In this document: positions 38,639 through 47,275 of the stretch, piece by piece
Position numbering within the stretch: position 1 is the stretch's first letter
How the letters are laid out: each line of letters opens with the position of its first letter
NCBI GenBank assembly: GCA_902587325.1
Contig: CACIKV010000006.1
Location: 16,028-80,027 of the forward strand
DNA: 64,000 nt
From: an uncultured Bacteroidota bacterium
GTDB taxonomy: Bacteria; Bacteroidota; Bacteroidia; Flavobacteriales; Flavobacteriaceae
Direction: 5' to 3'
Translations under genes and position numbers: made by a program
The notes under the pieces: model-generated
The model's input: only the letters and a program-made list of their open reading frames with translations
Told to the model about the DNA's origin: nothing
The model's database searches: none

Positions 38639-39343
38639 TTAAGGTGCGTTATAAACTCTTAGTGTAGTTGATGAAAATGATTGAATTGTTGTCGAGTATT
38701 TATTTGCTGTTGTTAAAAATTTTTCACTTCCAGGGTTTGCAAATACAGCTTCTCTGCCTTTTAACCAATCACCCAAATTATTTGATCTAGCAATCATAAT
38801 GTGTGATACATGATCATTTCCTCCGCTTATAATTTCGTGCAATTCTATGGTTCCATCAAAATTATTAGAATTTGCAGCAATAAATCCAGCAGCCAATTCT
38901 GCATATTTAGGAATATCTTTTACATCTACACCCCAAATATTAGAATACTTATATCCAACTTTAGAAGGGTCAAAAATTAATGGGCTACCTAAAACACTTC
39001 CTTCCCACTTAGCAACTTGTTCAAAGATTTTATTGAGCAATTTACCTTCAGCTGTAGGTGGTGGACCTCCACCCCATCCTGCAAACACGCTAGCATCTTC
39101 TCCCAAAAAACAAACCTGATGAGTAAAGTCCTCGGTACTGCTTTTAAATTCGATTTGGAGTAAAAATACAGTATATGGAATCATTTCGCCCGCAGGTGAT
39201 TCAAATAATGCATCCATTGCCTCAACTAATTCCTCAGCATCAGAATTGTTCTCAACACTAAAGTTGAAACAACCCCAATAAGCCTTTTCTTGTGACTGCA
39301 CAAAAAAAGACGTTAATAGTAATATTAATATATATTTTTTCAT
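38639..39343 (-). CDS. secreted protein of unknown family, probable internal duplication
   Basis: I do not recognise a family. The 234-aa protein has a clear Sec signal (residues 1-18, ending VQSQ) and no lipobox or T9SS tail, so it is periplasmic or exported. Two halves share a pattern: a helix, then a strand with charged residues, then a His-containing strand followed by a Gly/Trp loop. Compare TEDFTHQVCFLGEDASVFAG (about residues 74-93) with NDHVSHIMIARSNNLGDWLK (about 175-194). This looks like a tandem pair of ferredoxin-like (dimeric alpha-beta barrel) units, but that is inference from eye alignment. A GGGPPPT loop lies between. It is 35 bp downstream of hisIE and ends at a strong terminator, so it may be read from the his operon or its own promoter. 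Confidence 0.6.
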   Translation of the reverse strand: MKKYILILLLTSFFVQSQEKAYWGCFNFSVENNSDAEELVEAMDALFESPAGEMIPYTVFLLQIEFKSSTEDFTHQVCFLGEDASVFAGWGGGPPPTAEGKLLNKIFEQVAKWEGSVLGSPLIFDPSKVGYKYSNIWGVDVKDIPKYAELAAGFIAANSNNFDGTIELHEIISGGNDHVSHIMIARSNNLGDWLKGREAVFANPGSEKFLTTANKYSTTIQSFSSTTLRVYNAP

Positions 39344-39378
39344 TTTTTTAAGATATAAAATTTAATCTTAATTGGAAA

Positions 39379-39969
39379 TTATTTATTCCTTGTCTTCAAC
39401 TCATTAATTACATCATCAATTTTAAAGCCTCTTTTTTGAAGAATTAATAAAAAATGAAATAAAAGATCCCCAGATTCCTCAATAAAAAGCTTGTCATCCG
39501 AATTTTTTGATGCTATTACCAACTCTGTAGCTTCCTCTCCTACTTTTTGAGCAATTTTATCAATCCCTTTTTTAAACAAGTTAGAAACATAACTCTTTGT
39601 ACTAGATTTCATTATCCTACTTTGAATTATTTCTTCCAACATATATAAAAAACTCTTTTCATTTACTTCTTCCCAACAAGTATCATCACCTTTATGACAG
39701 GTTGGTCCCATGGGAGTTACTTTAACTAATAGAGCATCATTATCACAATCTGCTTTAATTGAATCTAATTTTAGAATATTACCACTGGTTTCTCCCTTCA
39801 TCCAAATTCTGTTTTTTGATCTACTGAAAAAATGAACATTTCCTGATGAAACAGTTAAATCAACTGCTTTTTGATTCATATAACCAAGCATTAAAACACA
39901 ATATGTTTTTTTATCTTGAATAATTGCTGGGACTAAACCATCCTTACTCTTATTAAAATCTATTTTCAT
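39379..39969 (-). CDS. hisIE: bifunctional phosphoribosyl-AMP cyclohydrolase / phosphoribosyl-ATP pyrophosphatase
   Basis: Steps 2 and 3 of histidine synthesis in one 196-aa chain. The HisI part (about residues 1-105) has the metal-binding DCDNDALL and the Cys motif CHKGDDTCW. The HisE part (about 110-196) has [14 protein letters not shown] and the GDLLFHFL helix. It is the last gene of the operon and its ATG overlaps the hisF stop by 4 bp. Confidence 0.97.
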   Translation of the reverse strand: MKIDFNKSKDGLVPAIIQDKKTYCVLMLGYMNQKAVDLTVSSGNVHFFSRSKNRIWMKGETSGNILKLDSIKADCDNDALLVKVTPMGPTCHKGDDTCWEEVNEKSFLYMLEEIIQSRIMKSSTKSYVSNLFKKGIDKIAQKVGEEATELVIASKNSDDKLFIEESGDLLFHFLLILQKRGFKIDDVINELKTRNK

Positions 39970-40721
39970 AATCTAACTTTTATATTATTTTTCACTAAGT
40001 TTTCCTTAAGATTTTTGATTTCTATTTCCTTGAAATGAAAAACACTTGCAGCAAGGGCTGCATCGGCTTTTCCTATTTTAAAAACATCTGTAAAGTCTTG
40101 TATTGTTCCAGCCCCACCTGAAGCAATGACCGGAATTGTTAGCCTATCAGATAATTTTTGAAGGATATCTAGAGCAAAACCACTTTTTGTTCCATCATTA
40201 TTCATTGAGGTGAATAAAATCTCGCCAGCTCCCCTATCTTGAACTTCAAGAGCCCAATCAATAAGCTTAATTTTTGTTTTTTCTCTACCACCAACCAAAT
40301 AGACAAACCATGAATCATTAACAAATTTTGCATCGATAGCAACAACAACGCATTGATTGCCAAACTTCAATGATATTTCATTAACTAAATTTGGTGTTTT
40401 GACAGCTTGAGTGTTAATGGATATCTTATCTGCTCCGTTTCTAAGTAAAGATGAAACGTCATCCAGAGATTTGATTCCGCCTCCAACTGTAAATGGGATA
40501 TTTATATTTTCTGAAATTTTTTTTGCCAATTTAGATAGAGTTTTTCTTTTATCCTTAGTTGCGGTGATATCTAAAAAGACTAATTCATCAGCACCTTCAT
40601 CTGAGTATATTTTTGCAAGTTCAACTGGATCTCCAGCGTCAATCAGGTTTAAAAAATTAACCCCTTTGACTGTCCTGTTGTTATCAATATCAAGACATGG
40701 AATTATTCTTTTTGCTACCAT
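39966..40721 (-). CDS. hisF: imidazole glycerol phosphate synthase cyclase subunit
   Basis: The (beta-alpha)8 barrel that uses ammonia from HisH to make imidazole glycerol phosphate and AICAR. The 251-aa chain starts [13 protein letters not shown], with the catalytic Asp. The two phosphate-binding half-barrel motifs are FTVGGGIKS and PVIASGGAG. The second catalytic Asp lies in [11 protein letters not shown]. Its 5' end overlaps the hisA 3' end by 32 bp, the longest overlap in the operon. Confidence 0.97.
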   Translation of the reverse strand: MVAKRIIPCLDIDNNRTVKGVNFLNLIDAGDPVELAKIYSDEGADELVFLDITATKDKRKTLSKLAKKISENINIPFTVGGGIKSLDDVSSLLRNGADKISINTQAVKTPNLVNEISLKFGNQCVVVAIDAKFVNDSWFVYLVGGREKTKIKLIDWALEVQDRGAGEILFTSMNNDGTKSGFALDILQKLSDRLTIPVIASGGAGTIQDFTDVFKIGKADAALAASVFHFKEIEIKNLKENLVKNNIKVRL

Positions 40722-41433
40722 ACTTTTTTATTGCATTCTTTAAATTAATTTTATTTTCATAAACAGCTTTTCCAGTTATTACACCGTAACAATTAATGTC
40801 GAATAATTCTTTAATATCATTTTCGGCAGAAACGCCTCCAGAAGCTATCAATTTTATTCCTTTGAATTTATTCTGAATTTTTTTATAGTTCTCTAAACTT
40901 GTACCATTCAGAGCACCATCTTTAGATATATCTGTTATGATGAAATATTTTAAACCTAGTTGATAATAATCATTTATAAATTCAAATAAATCTAAGTCAG
41001 TTTCTTCTGTCCAGCCATTAATTTTAATTCTGTTTTTTAAAAAATCAACACCAATAATTACTTTTTCAAATCCATATTTACTTACAGAATTCATAACTAA
41101 ATCTTTATTTGTAACAGAAATAGTTCCAAGAGAGATTTGATTTACGCCTAAATCAAAAGCATTTAAAATTTCATCTTCACTTTTAATACCACCACCAAAA
41201 TCAACTTTTAGATTTGTTTTTATGCAAATTTCTCTGATAGATTTTTTGTTGATTATCATTTTTGATCTTGCACCATTTAAATCTACAACATGAAGATTGG
41301 TTACACCCATATCCTCAAACTTTAAAGCTACATCTACGGGATTCTTATTATAAATTTTAATTTTATCATAATCTCCATTTAAAAGACGAACACATTTTCC
41401 ATCATATATGTCAATTGCCGGAATAACTTTCAT
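40690..41433 (-). CDS. hisA: ProFAR isomerase
   Basis: Isomerises ProFAR to PRFAR in histidine synthesis. A 247-aa barrel related to HisF. The start [17 protein letters not shown] holds the catalytic Asp. The phosphate loops are VDFGGGIKS and LIASGGVS, and the second catalytic Asp is in [12 protein letters not shown]. The last dozen residues ([12 protein letters not shown]) run into the hisF coding sequence. The start overlaps the hisH stop by 4 bp. Confidence 0.96.
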   Translation of the reverse strand: MKVIPAIDIYDGKCVRLLNGDYDKIKIYNKNPVDVALKFEDMGVTNLHVVDLNGARSKMIINKKSIREICIKTNLKVDFGGGIKSEDEILNAFDLGVNQISLGTISVTNKDLVMNSVSKYGFEKVIIGVDFLKNRIKINGWTEETDLDLFEFINDYYQLGLKYFIITDISKDGALNGTSLENYKKIQNKFKGIKLIASGGVSAENDIKELFDINCYGVITGKAVYENKINLKNAIKKYGSKKNNSMS

Positions 41434-42017
41434 AACTCTTCAATAAAGTTTTTTATTATTTTTTCACCAACTGATCCGCTTTTTTCAGGGTGAAACTGAG
41501 TACCGTAAAAATTATTTTTATTTATTGCTGATGAATAATTTATACCGTAAGTACTACTTGCAATTGTATAATTAGATTTTGGAACATAATAACTGTGAAC
41601 CATATAAACAAATTCATTTTCTTTTATTCCTTTAAAAATTTTTGATTTTAGTTCCGTAATATTATTCCATCCAATTTGGGGAACTTTCAAGTTCTTATTA
41701 TCAAATTTTTTAACATCAGAATCAATTACACCTAGACATTTCGTATCACCCTCTTCGCTACTTTTACACAAAAGTTGCATTCCTAAACAGATACCTAGAA
41801 TAGGATGTTTTATATCAACAATAATCTTATCTAAATTTTGATTTTTCAATTTTTTCATAGCGTATGAAGCATCTCCAACACCTGGAAAAATAACTTTATT
41901 TGAAGAAAGTATTTCATATGGATCGCTTGTATAATTATGTGAAATACCCAATCTATCAAGACAATGTTCGATGCTCATTATATTTCCAACACCATAATTT
42001 ACTATTGCTATTTTCAT
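41430..42017 (-). CDS. hisH: imidazole glycerol phosphate synthase glutamine amidotransferase subunit
   Basis: A class I glutaminase that supplies ammonia to HisF. The catalytic triad is visible: Cys in GICLGMQLL and His-Glu in GTQFHPEKSG. The N-terminal NYGVGNIMS and the oxyanion region FPGVGDASYAM are standard. It is 195 aa, directly adjacent to hisB with no gap, and overlaps hisA by 4 bp. Both subunits of the synthase are encoded one gene apart, with hisA between. Confidence 0.97.
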   Translation of the reverse strand: MKIAIVNYGVGNIMSIEHCLDRLGISHNYTSDPYEILSSNKVIFPGVGDASYAMKKLKNQNLDKIIVDIKHPILGICLGMQLLCKSSEEGDTKCLGVIDSDVKKFDNKNLKVPQIGWNNITELKSKIFKGIKENEFVYMVHSYYVPKSNYTIASSTYGINYSSAINKNNFYGTQFHPEKSGSVGEKIIKNFIEEL

Positions 42018-43118
42018 TTATATAATGCCTTTCGTTGACGGAAGAATCATTTTAGATTCATCCTTCATTATTGCAGATTTAATGGATTTAGCAAAAGCTT
42101 TAAAAATTGATTCGATTTTGTGATGTTCATTCTTACCCTCTGCTTTGATATTTATATTTGCTTTTGCAGTATCAGCAAATGATTTAAAAAAATGAAAAAA
42201 CATTTCTGTTGGAACATCTCCAATTTTTTCTCTTTTAAAATTTGCACTCCATGTTATCCAACTTCTACCCCCAAAATCAATCGCACATTGTGCTAAACAA
42301 TCATCCATTGGTAAAACAAAACCGTACCTATTTATACCTATTTTATTAGATAATAAAGAATTAAAAGCTTCTCCCAATAAAATTGCAGTGTCCTCAATCG
42401 TATGATGTTCATCAACATCTAAATCTCCCACAACGTTTAAATCGATATCGACTAATGAATGTTTAGATAATTGATCTAACATGTGATCAAAAAAAGACAA
42501 ACCAGTACTAATATTACTTATACCAGATCCATCTAAATTCATTTGTAGTTTTATATTGGTTTCTTTAGTAATTCTAGAAAATTCAGACTTTCTTTCAATT
42601 CCTTTTAAATAATCATATATTGCTTTCCAACTAGAACATCTTTTTGAACAATTAATTTTTGATTTTCTTTCTGAAAAATGAATTGAGTTACATCCTAAAT
42701 TATTGGCAAAAATTATGTCAGTATCTCTGTCACCAATTACAAAAGAAGATTTTAAGTCAACCTCACTATCATTTATATATTTATAAACCATACCTAATCC
42801 TGGTTTTCTAGTTTCCAGTTTTTGATGCTCAAAACTAGAATCAATTAAAACATCCATTAAATTTATATTTTCATTCTTTAATGTAGTAATAATGAAGTTT
42901 TGTACTGGCCAAAATTTTTCGTTGGGAAAAGAATCTGTACCCAAACCATCTTGATTCGTAACGAGCACAATACTGTAACCAAGTTCATTATTAATTTTTT
43001 CTAAATACTTTAAAACGCCAGGGATAAAGGATAATTTTTCAAAACTATCAACTTGTTTGTCAGGTTGTGGTTCAATAATAATTGTCCCATCGCGATCTAA
43101 AAAAATTATTTTCTTCAT
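42018..43118 (-). CDS. hisB: bifunctional histidinol-phosphatase / imidazoleglycerol-phosphate dehydratase
   Basis: Two histidine-pathway activities in a 366-aa chain. The HAD-type phosphatase (about residues 1-165) has the nucleophile motif DRDGTI (Asp8, Asp10) and GDRDTDI. The IGP dehydratase (about 172-366) has the two His-rich metal motifs, DEHHTIED and HHKIESIFKA. The Cys-rich zinc loop of the enterobacterial phosphatase is missing: the corresponding stretch reads SSFEHQKLETRKPG. The activity is probably retained because the catalytic residues are intact. Its start overlaps the hisC stop by 4 bp. Confidence 0.95.
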   Translation of the reverse strand: MKKIIFLDRDGTIIIEPQPDKQVDSFEKLSFIPGVLKYLEKINNELGYSIVLVTNQDGLGTDSFPNEKFWPVQNFIITTLKNENINLMDVLIDSSFEHQKLETRKPGLGMVYKYINDSEVDLKSSFVIGDRDTDIIFANNLGCNSIHFSERKSKINCSKRCSSWKAIYDYLKGIERKSEFSRITKETNIKLQMNLDGSGISNISTGLSFFDHMLDQLSKHSLVDIDLNVVGDLDVDEHHTIEDTAILLGEAFNSLLSNKIGINRYGFVLPMDDCLAQCAIDFGGRSWITWSANFKREKIGDVPTEMFFHFFKSFADTAKANINIKAEGKNEHHKIESIFKAFAKSIKSAIMKDESKMILPSTKGII

Positions 43119-44143
43119 AGATTTTTTAATGTTTTTATTAATAACTGATTTTGTTCTGGGGTTCCAACAGTAATTCTAAGACAATTACTACATCCAACAA
43201 CATTAGATCTATTCCGAACAACAATTTTATTTTGAATTAATTGCTGATATATTTTATTGGCATCATTAAACTCAACCAAAATAAAATTTGAATTTGATGG
43301 AAAAACTTTTTTAACAGAATTAATTTTAATTAATTTTTCTGAAAGATTAATTCTTTCAACAATCGTTTCATTTACTTGGTTTGAATTAACGTAATATTTA
43401 GATATTGAATTAATTGCTTTTTTTTCAGTTAATGAATTAATATTATATGGTGGCTTTACTTTTTTTATATAATCAATAATAGCCTTATTTGAATAACCAA
43501 TACCTAATCTAATTCCAGCTAAACCTAATGCTTTTGAAAAAGTTTGACTAATAATTAAATTATCATATTTATTTATTTTTTTCAAAAAAGATTTTTTAGA
43601 ATAATCTACGTATGCTTCATCAATAAAAACAATTCCTTGAAAAGATTCAATAATCTTTATTATTGACTTTTCATCAAATATGTTTCCTGTTGGATTGTTT
43701 GGATTGGTTATAAAAATAATTTTTGTATTAGAGTCAAACTTAGAAATAACTTTTGATGTATCTATTTGAAACTTACTATCTAAATTAATGGTAATATTTT
43801 CAACATCATTTATTTTGGCTGATACATCATACATTCCATATGTTGGATTTAATGTTATAATCTTATCAATTCCTGGTTTACAAAAAATCCTAATTACAAG
43901 ATCAATTAATTCATCAGTTCCATTGCACAAAACGAGATTATCATTATTTACAAATTTATAAGAACAAATTAATTGAATCAACTTTAAATGTCTGTTATCA
44001 GGATATCTATTTAAATCATTTCCGTAAGAACTTTCATTTGCATCAAGATAGATAAAATTTTTATCAGACTTAAAATCGTCTCTCGCCGATGAATATGGAA
44101 TCAAATCCAAAATATTTTTTCTAATTAATTTTTTAGCTCTCAT
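43115..44143 (-). CDS. hisC: histidinol-phosphate aminotransferase
   Basis: A PLP enzyme that transaminates imidazole acetol phosphate with glutamate. The 342-aa chain shows NPNNPTGN, IDEAYVDY and the PLP-lysine segment SQTFSKALGLAGIRLGIG. The C-terminal phosphate/substrate Arg is in CLRITVGTPEQN. Its start lies 11 bp inside the hisD gene. A type I fold aminotransferase could act on other substrates, but the operon fixes the role. Confidence 0.96.
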   Translation of the reverse strand: MRAKKLIRKNILDLIPYSSARDDFKSDKNFIYLDANESSYGNDLNRYPDNRHLKLIQLICSYKFVNNDNLVLCNGTDELIDLVIRIFCKPGIDKIITLNPTYGMYDVSAKINDVENITINLDSKFQIDTSKVISKFDSNTKIIFITNPNNPTGNIFDEKSIIKIIESFQGIVFIDEAYVDYSKKSFLKKINKYDNLIISQTFSKALGLAGIRLGIGYSNKAIIDYIKKVKPPYNINSLTEKKAINSISKYYVNSNQVNETIVERINLSEKLIKINSVKKVFPSNSNFILVEFNDANKIYQQLIQNKIVVRNRSNVVGCSNCLRITVGTPEQNQLLIKTLKNL

Positions 44144-45419
44144 TACTATTTATTCTTATGGATACAGCATTTTTGTGAGCATCTAAACCTTCATGTTCTG
44201 CCATAGTTTCAACGGCGCTTGAAATTGATTTTAATCCAAATTTTGTAATTTTTTGAAAAGTTATTGTTTTCAAAAAACTGTCTGTATTTACTCCACTATA
44301 TTGTTTAGCATAACCATTTGTTGGTAGTGTGTGGTTTGTACCAGAAGCATAATCACCTGCACTTTCTGGAGTATAATTGCCTAAAAAGACAGATCCTGCA
44401 TTTACAAGCTTAGAAATACAATAATCTTCATTTTTAACATTAATTATATAATGCTCAGGCGCATAGTCATTTATAAAATCTAAAGCATCATCAATTAAAT
44501 TAAAAAAAACAGACTTTGAATTTTTTAATGATTCATTAATTATATTAATTCGTTCAAGTTTTTTCTTTTGAATATCAATTTCATTGTTAATATCATTAAT
44601 TATTTTTTTTGAATTACTAACTAATATAACTTGGCTATCACAACCGTGTTCAGCCTGTGATAACAAATCAGATGCTACAAACTTAGGATTTGCAGATTCA
44701 TCTGCTAAAACTAGTAATTCACTTGGCCCTGCTGGCATATCAATTGAAACTCCAAAATTCATTGAATATTTTTTAGCAATTGTTACATATTGATTGCCGG
44801 GTCCAAATATTTTATTAACCATTGGTATGGTCTTCGTTCCTAATGTCATTGCTGCTATAGCTTGTGATCCTCCAACTTTAAAAATATTTTTTATTTTACA
44901 AATTTTACACACATATAATATTTCAACAGGAATTTCACCGTTTTTATCTGGTGGAGTACATAATATTCTATCTGGACAATTTGCAATTAAAGAAGGTATT
45001 CCTAACATTAATACTGTTGAAAAAAGTGGAGCTGTTCCACCAGGAATATAAAATCCAACTCTCTCAATTGGTCTCTTTTCTTGCCAACAGTTTATACCCT
45101 CATTAATTTTAACTATCTCTTTTTTTTGAATTTGAGATTTATGAAATTTATAAATATTTTTGAAAGCTAAATCTATTGAATCTTTTAGCTTGTGTGAAAT
45201 TATAAATTCAGAATTGGTAATAGATTTTGCCTCTACTTTTATAGTTGCTAGTTCAATATTATCAAATTTTTTTGTGTATTCTATCAACGACTTGTCACCA
45301 TAATTCTTTACATTTTCAAATACTTCCTTAACAACAGTGTGAACCGATTTGTTATCAACATAAGGTCTCTCTGTTAAAGAACACCAAATAGATCTTTTCG
45401 GATTAGTTATTATATTCAT
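44133..45419 (-). CDS. hisD: histidinol dehydrogenase
   Basis: Catalyses the last two steps, histidinol to histidinal to histidine, with two NAD. The 428-aa chain has the family signature over GPGNQYVTIAKK to MPAGPSELLVLAD, the zinc-binding LLSQAEHGCDSQ and the C-terminal NHTLPTNGYAK. The start touches the hisG stop (1-bp overlap at 45419), so translation is likely coupled. Confidence 0.97.
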   Translation of the reverse strand: MNIITNPKRSIWCSLTERPYVDNKSVHTVVKEVFENVKNYGDKSLIEYTKKFDNIELATIKVEAKSITNSEFIISHKLKDSIDLAFKNIYKFHKSQIQKKEIVKINEGINCWQEKRPIERVGFYIPGGTAPLFSTVLMLGIPSLIANCPDRILCTPPDKNGEIPVEILYVCKICKIKNIFKVGGSQAIAAMTLGTKTIPMVNKIFGPGNQYVTIAKKYSMNFGVSIDMPAGPSELLVLADESANPKFVASDLLSQAEHGCDSQVILVSNSKKIINDINNEIDIQKKKLERINIINESLKNSKSVFFNLIDDALDFINDYAPEHYIINVKNEDYCISKLVNAGSVFLGNYTPESAGDYASGTNHTLPTNGYAKQYSGVNTDSFLKTITFQKITKFGLKSISSAVETMAEHEGLDAHKNAVSIRINSNES

Positions 45420-46276
45420 TATAATACCATTTTTTCAATTGGACAAACTAAAATATCTTCAGCACCTGCATCTTTGATTATATCAATTGATTCCCAAAAC
45501 TTATCATCATCGATTACAGTATGTAAAGAAGACCAGCCTTTCATTTCCAATGGAAGAATAGTTGGACTTTTTAAGACAGGTAAAAGTTTTGAAACAGTTT
45601 TTATTTTATCATTTGGAACATTCATTAAAATGTATTTTGATCGTTTTGCTCTCAATACAGAATTGAATCTAAAAATTAATTTGTCAAGTGTTTGTTTTTT
45701 TGATTGATCAAATGAATCTGAATTACATAAGACAGCTTCTGAATTAGATATTGTTAGAATCTCCCTTAAATTATTTTTATAAAGAGTATTTCCTGTTGAA
45801 ACTATATCACATATTGCATCGGACAATCCTATGTTTGGAGCTATTTCCACACTACCATTAATTTTATGAATTTCACAATCAAGATTATTTTTACTTAAAA
45901 ATTTATTTAGAGTATTTGGATATGAAGTTGCAATTTTCATTTTATTTAAGTCACTTATTTTTTCAAATTTCATTTTTTCGGGAACTGCTATAGATACTCT
46001 GCATTTTGAAAAATTAAGTGGCATCAATTCATTTACATTTAATTCGCTTTCATAAATTAAATTTTGTCCAATAATAGCAATATCAACTACACCATCTGAC
46101 AAATATCTAGGTATATCACTATTTCTTAAAAAGTAAATATTCAAGGGGAAGTTTTCACAATTTACCTTTAATTGATCTTTGAAATTTTCAAATTTTATTC
46201 CAGATTTTTCCAGAAGAGAAATTGATTCTTTATTTAATCTTCCAGATTTTTGAATTGCTAATTTTATTTTTTTCAT
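45419..46276 (-). CDS. hisG: ATP phosphoribosyltransferase, long form
   Basis: The first and committed step of histidine synthesis. At 285 aa it is the long (HisG-L) form, with a C-terminal regulatory domain of about 75 residues for feedback inhibition by histidine, so no hisZ is needed. Visible parts are KLAIQKSGRLNKES at the start, the ALIGQNL-type segment IAIIGQNLIYES, the PRPP loop ICDIVSTGNTL, and the regulatory LKSPTILPL. It is the first structural gene after the attenuator, 15 bp downstream of the terminator stem. Confidence 0.96.
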   Translation of the reverse strand: MKKIKLAIQKSGRLNKESISLLEKSGIKFENFKDQLKVNCENFPLNIYFLRNSDIPRYLSDGVVDIAIIGQNLIYESELNVNELMPLNFSKCRVSIAVPEKMKFEKISDLNKMKIATSYPNTLNKFLSKNNLDCEIHKINGSVEIAPNIGLSDAICDIVSTGNTLYKNNLREILTISNSEAVLCNSDSFDQSKKQTLDKLIFRFNSVLRAKRSKYILMNVPNDKIKTVSKLLPVLKSPTILPLEMKGWSSLHTVIDDDKFWESIDIIKDAGAEDILVCPIEKMVL

Positions 46277-46283
46277 TTTATTA

Positions 46284-46318
46284 AATAAAAAAACCCGCTT
46301 GATTTCTCAAACGGGTTT
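46284..46318 (-). terminator. his attenuator terminator hairpin
   Basis: On the minus strand a 12-bp stem, AAACCCGTTTGA against TCAAGCGGGTTT, closes a GAAA tetraloop and runs into a U-rich tract (TTTTTTTATTT). One pair is G:U, which pairs only in the minus-strand RNA and so fixes the orientation. Its 5' arm (CGTTTGAG, 46313 down to 46306) can pair instead with CTCAAGCG in the leader ORF (46358 down to 46351), all 8 positions including one G:U. That alternative would break the terminator. Confidence 0.88.
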
Positions 46319-46340
46319 GTTATAATTAAACACATAATCA

Positions 46341-46400
46341 TTACATATCTCGCTTGAGTATTAAAAATAATGAATGATGATTATGTATAAGTTTTCTCAT
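46341..46400 (-). CDS. hisL: histidine operon leader peptide
   Basis: A 19-codon ORF, MRKLIHNHHSLFLILKRDM, with three His codons in four (codons 6, 8 and 9). It ends 22 bases before the terminator stem of the his operon. The His codons lie in CATAATCA (46385-46378), which pairs perfectly with TGATTATG just after the stop (46340-46333). That hairpin loops out the antiterminator strand. A ribosome stalled on His codons would block it, free CTCAAGCG and prevent termination; fast translation would allow termination. This is the standard amino-acid attenuation layout. A GATATTTG promoter-like box sits 7 bases before the ATG. No database comparison was made. Confidence 0.82.
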   Translation of the reverse strand: MRKLIHNHHSLFLILKRDM

Positions 46401-46407
46401 TTATTTA

Positions 46408-46415
46408 CAAATATC
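46408..46415 (-). promoter_or_regulatory. candidate -7 box for the his operon
   Basis: GATATTTG differs from TAnnTTTG at the first base and lies 7 bases upstream of the leader-peptide ATG. It is placed correctly for a short leader transcript. The -33 element is not evident. Confidence 0.35.
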
Positions 46416-46443
46416 TAATTTTTTTAATTTAAAAAAAAATTTA

Positions 46444-47262
46444 TTATTGATTTCCTAAAATAATTGGTAATCCATCACCGCCAGAACCTATTATTACTGT
46501 TTTTGTATTTGGTGATTCAGATAACTGCATTGTAGCTTCTATCCCTTTGTCTCTAAGTATATTAGATGTTAAAGAACTATTTAAAATTCTATTAGCATTG
46601 GCTTTACCTTCAGCATCAATTCTTAATTTTTCAGCCTCTTGTCTAGCTTTTTCTAGTCTAAAAACATATTCCAAAGCTTCTTGCTCCTGAGTTAACTTTC
46701 TTTCAATAGCAGCTTTAATATTTGCAGGAAGAGTTACATCCCTAACAAGCACAGAGTTTATCTGAACATGTTGTTGTTCAACATCCTCAACTAATTGCTC
46801 AAAAATTTCGTTTTGAATAGCATCTCTTTTTGTTGAATAAAGCTGTTCGGGTGTGTATTGACCAACAACACTTCTTGCAACGGCTCTTAGAGAGGGGATA
46901 ATCACAACATTTAGATAATTTGAACCTTTAGTTTGATGAAGCAAACCTAATTCAGCGATGTTTGGTTGATACAAGACGGAAATATCAAGCGATATATCAA
47001 GACCATTTGAAGATAAAACTTGCATTTTACTTTCAAAAACTTCTTGTTGTTTAACATTATATACGAAGACCTTGTTCCAAGGCATAACAATATTTAGACC
47101 TTCGCCTAAAGGCGGTTCGTCAGTTACAACCCCATTTCCAAAGGTTTTAAATAAAACACCTGCTTCACCGTATCCAATATTAACAAAGGTTTTCGCAAGA
47201 AAGATAAATAATAATAGGCCTCCAACTAAAATAGGAAGTCCAAGTTTTTGTAATTTTTCCAT
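46444..47262 (-). CDS. prohibitin-like SPFH/band 7 membrane protein
   Basis: A 272-aa prohibitin-type protein. One N-terminal membrane segment (about residues 10-28), then the SPFH domain (30-190) with VNIGYGEAGVLFKTFGNGV, LDISVLYQP and EQLYSTKRDAIQNEI. A coiled coil rich in Glu, Ala and Arg follows (about 190-245). Such proteins form large membrane rings linked to quality control of membrane proteins. The ending DGLPIILGNQ is typical of bacterial prohibitin homologues. It is the last gene of the lpx run, 13 bp after fabG, and the his attenuator lies just downstream. Confidence 0.88.
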   Translation of the reverse strand: MEKLQKLGLPILVGGLLLFIFLAKTFVNIGYGEAGVLFKTFGNGVVTDEPPLGEGLNIVMPWNKVFVYNVKQQEVFESKMQVLSSNGLDISLDISVLYQPNIAELGLLHQTKGSNYLNVVIIPSLRAVARSVVGQYTPEQLYSTKRDAIQNEIFEQLVEDVEQQHVQINSVLVRDVTLPANIKAAIERKLTQEQEALEYVFRLEKARQEAEKLRIDAEGKANANRILNSSLTSNILRDKGIEATMQLSESPNTKTVIIGSGGDGLPIILGNQ

Positions 47263-47275
47263 TGTAATTTTTTAA

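Noticed and set aside
39348..39371. Inverted repeat TTAAGAT / ATCTTAA between hisIE and the secreted orphan as a terminator
   Set aside because: The stem is AT-only apart from one G:C pair and is followed on the minus strand by A, not U, so it does not fit a terminator. It may be an operator or chance.
40411..40743. Plus-strand ORFs opposite his, lpx, uvrA, parC and the giant gene
   Set aside because: They lie wholly within well-supported genes on the other strand, have no recognisable motifs and have Ser/Leu/Ile-rich shadow composition.
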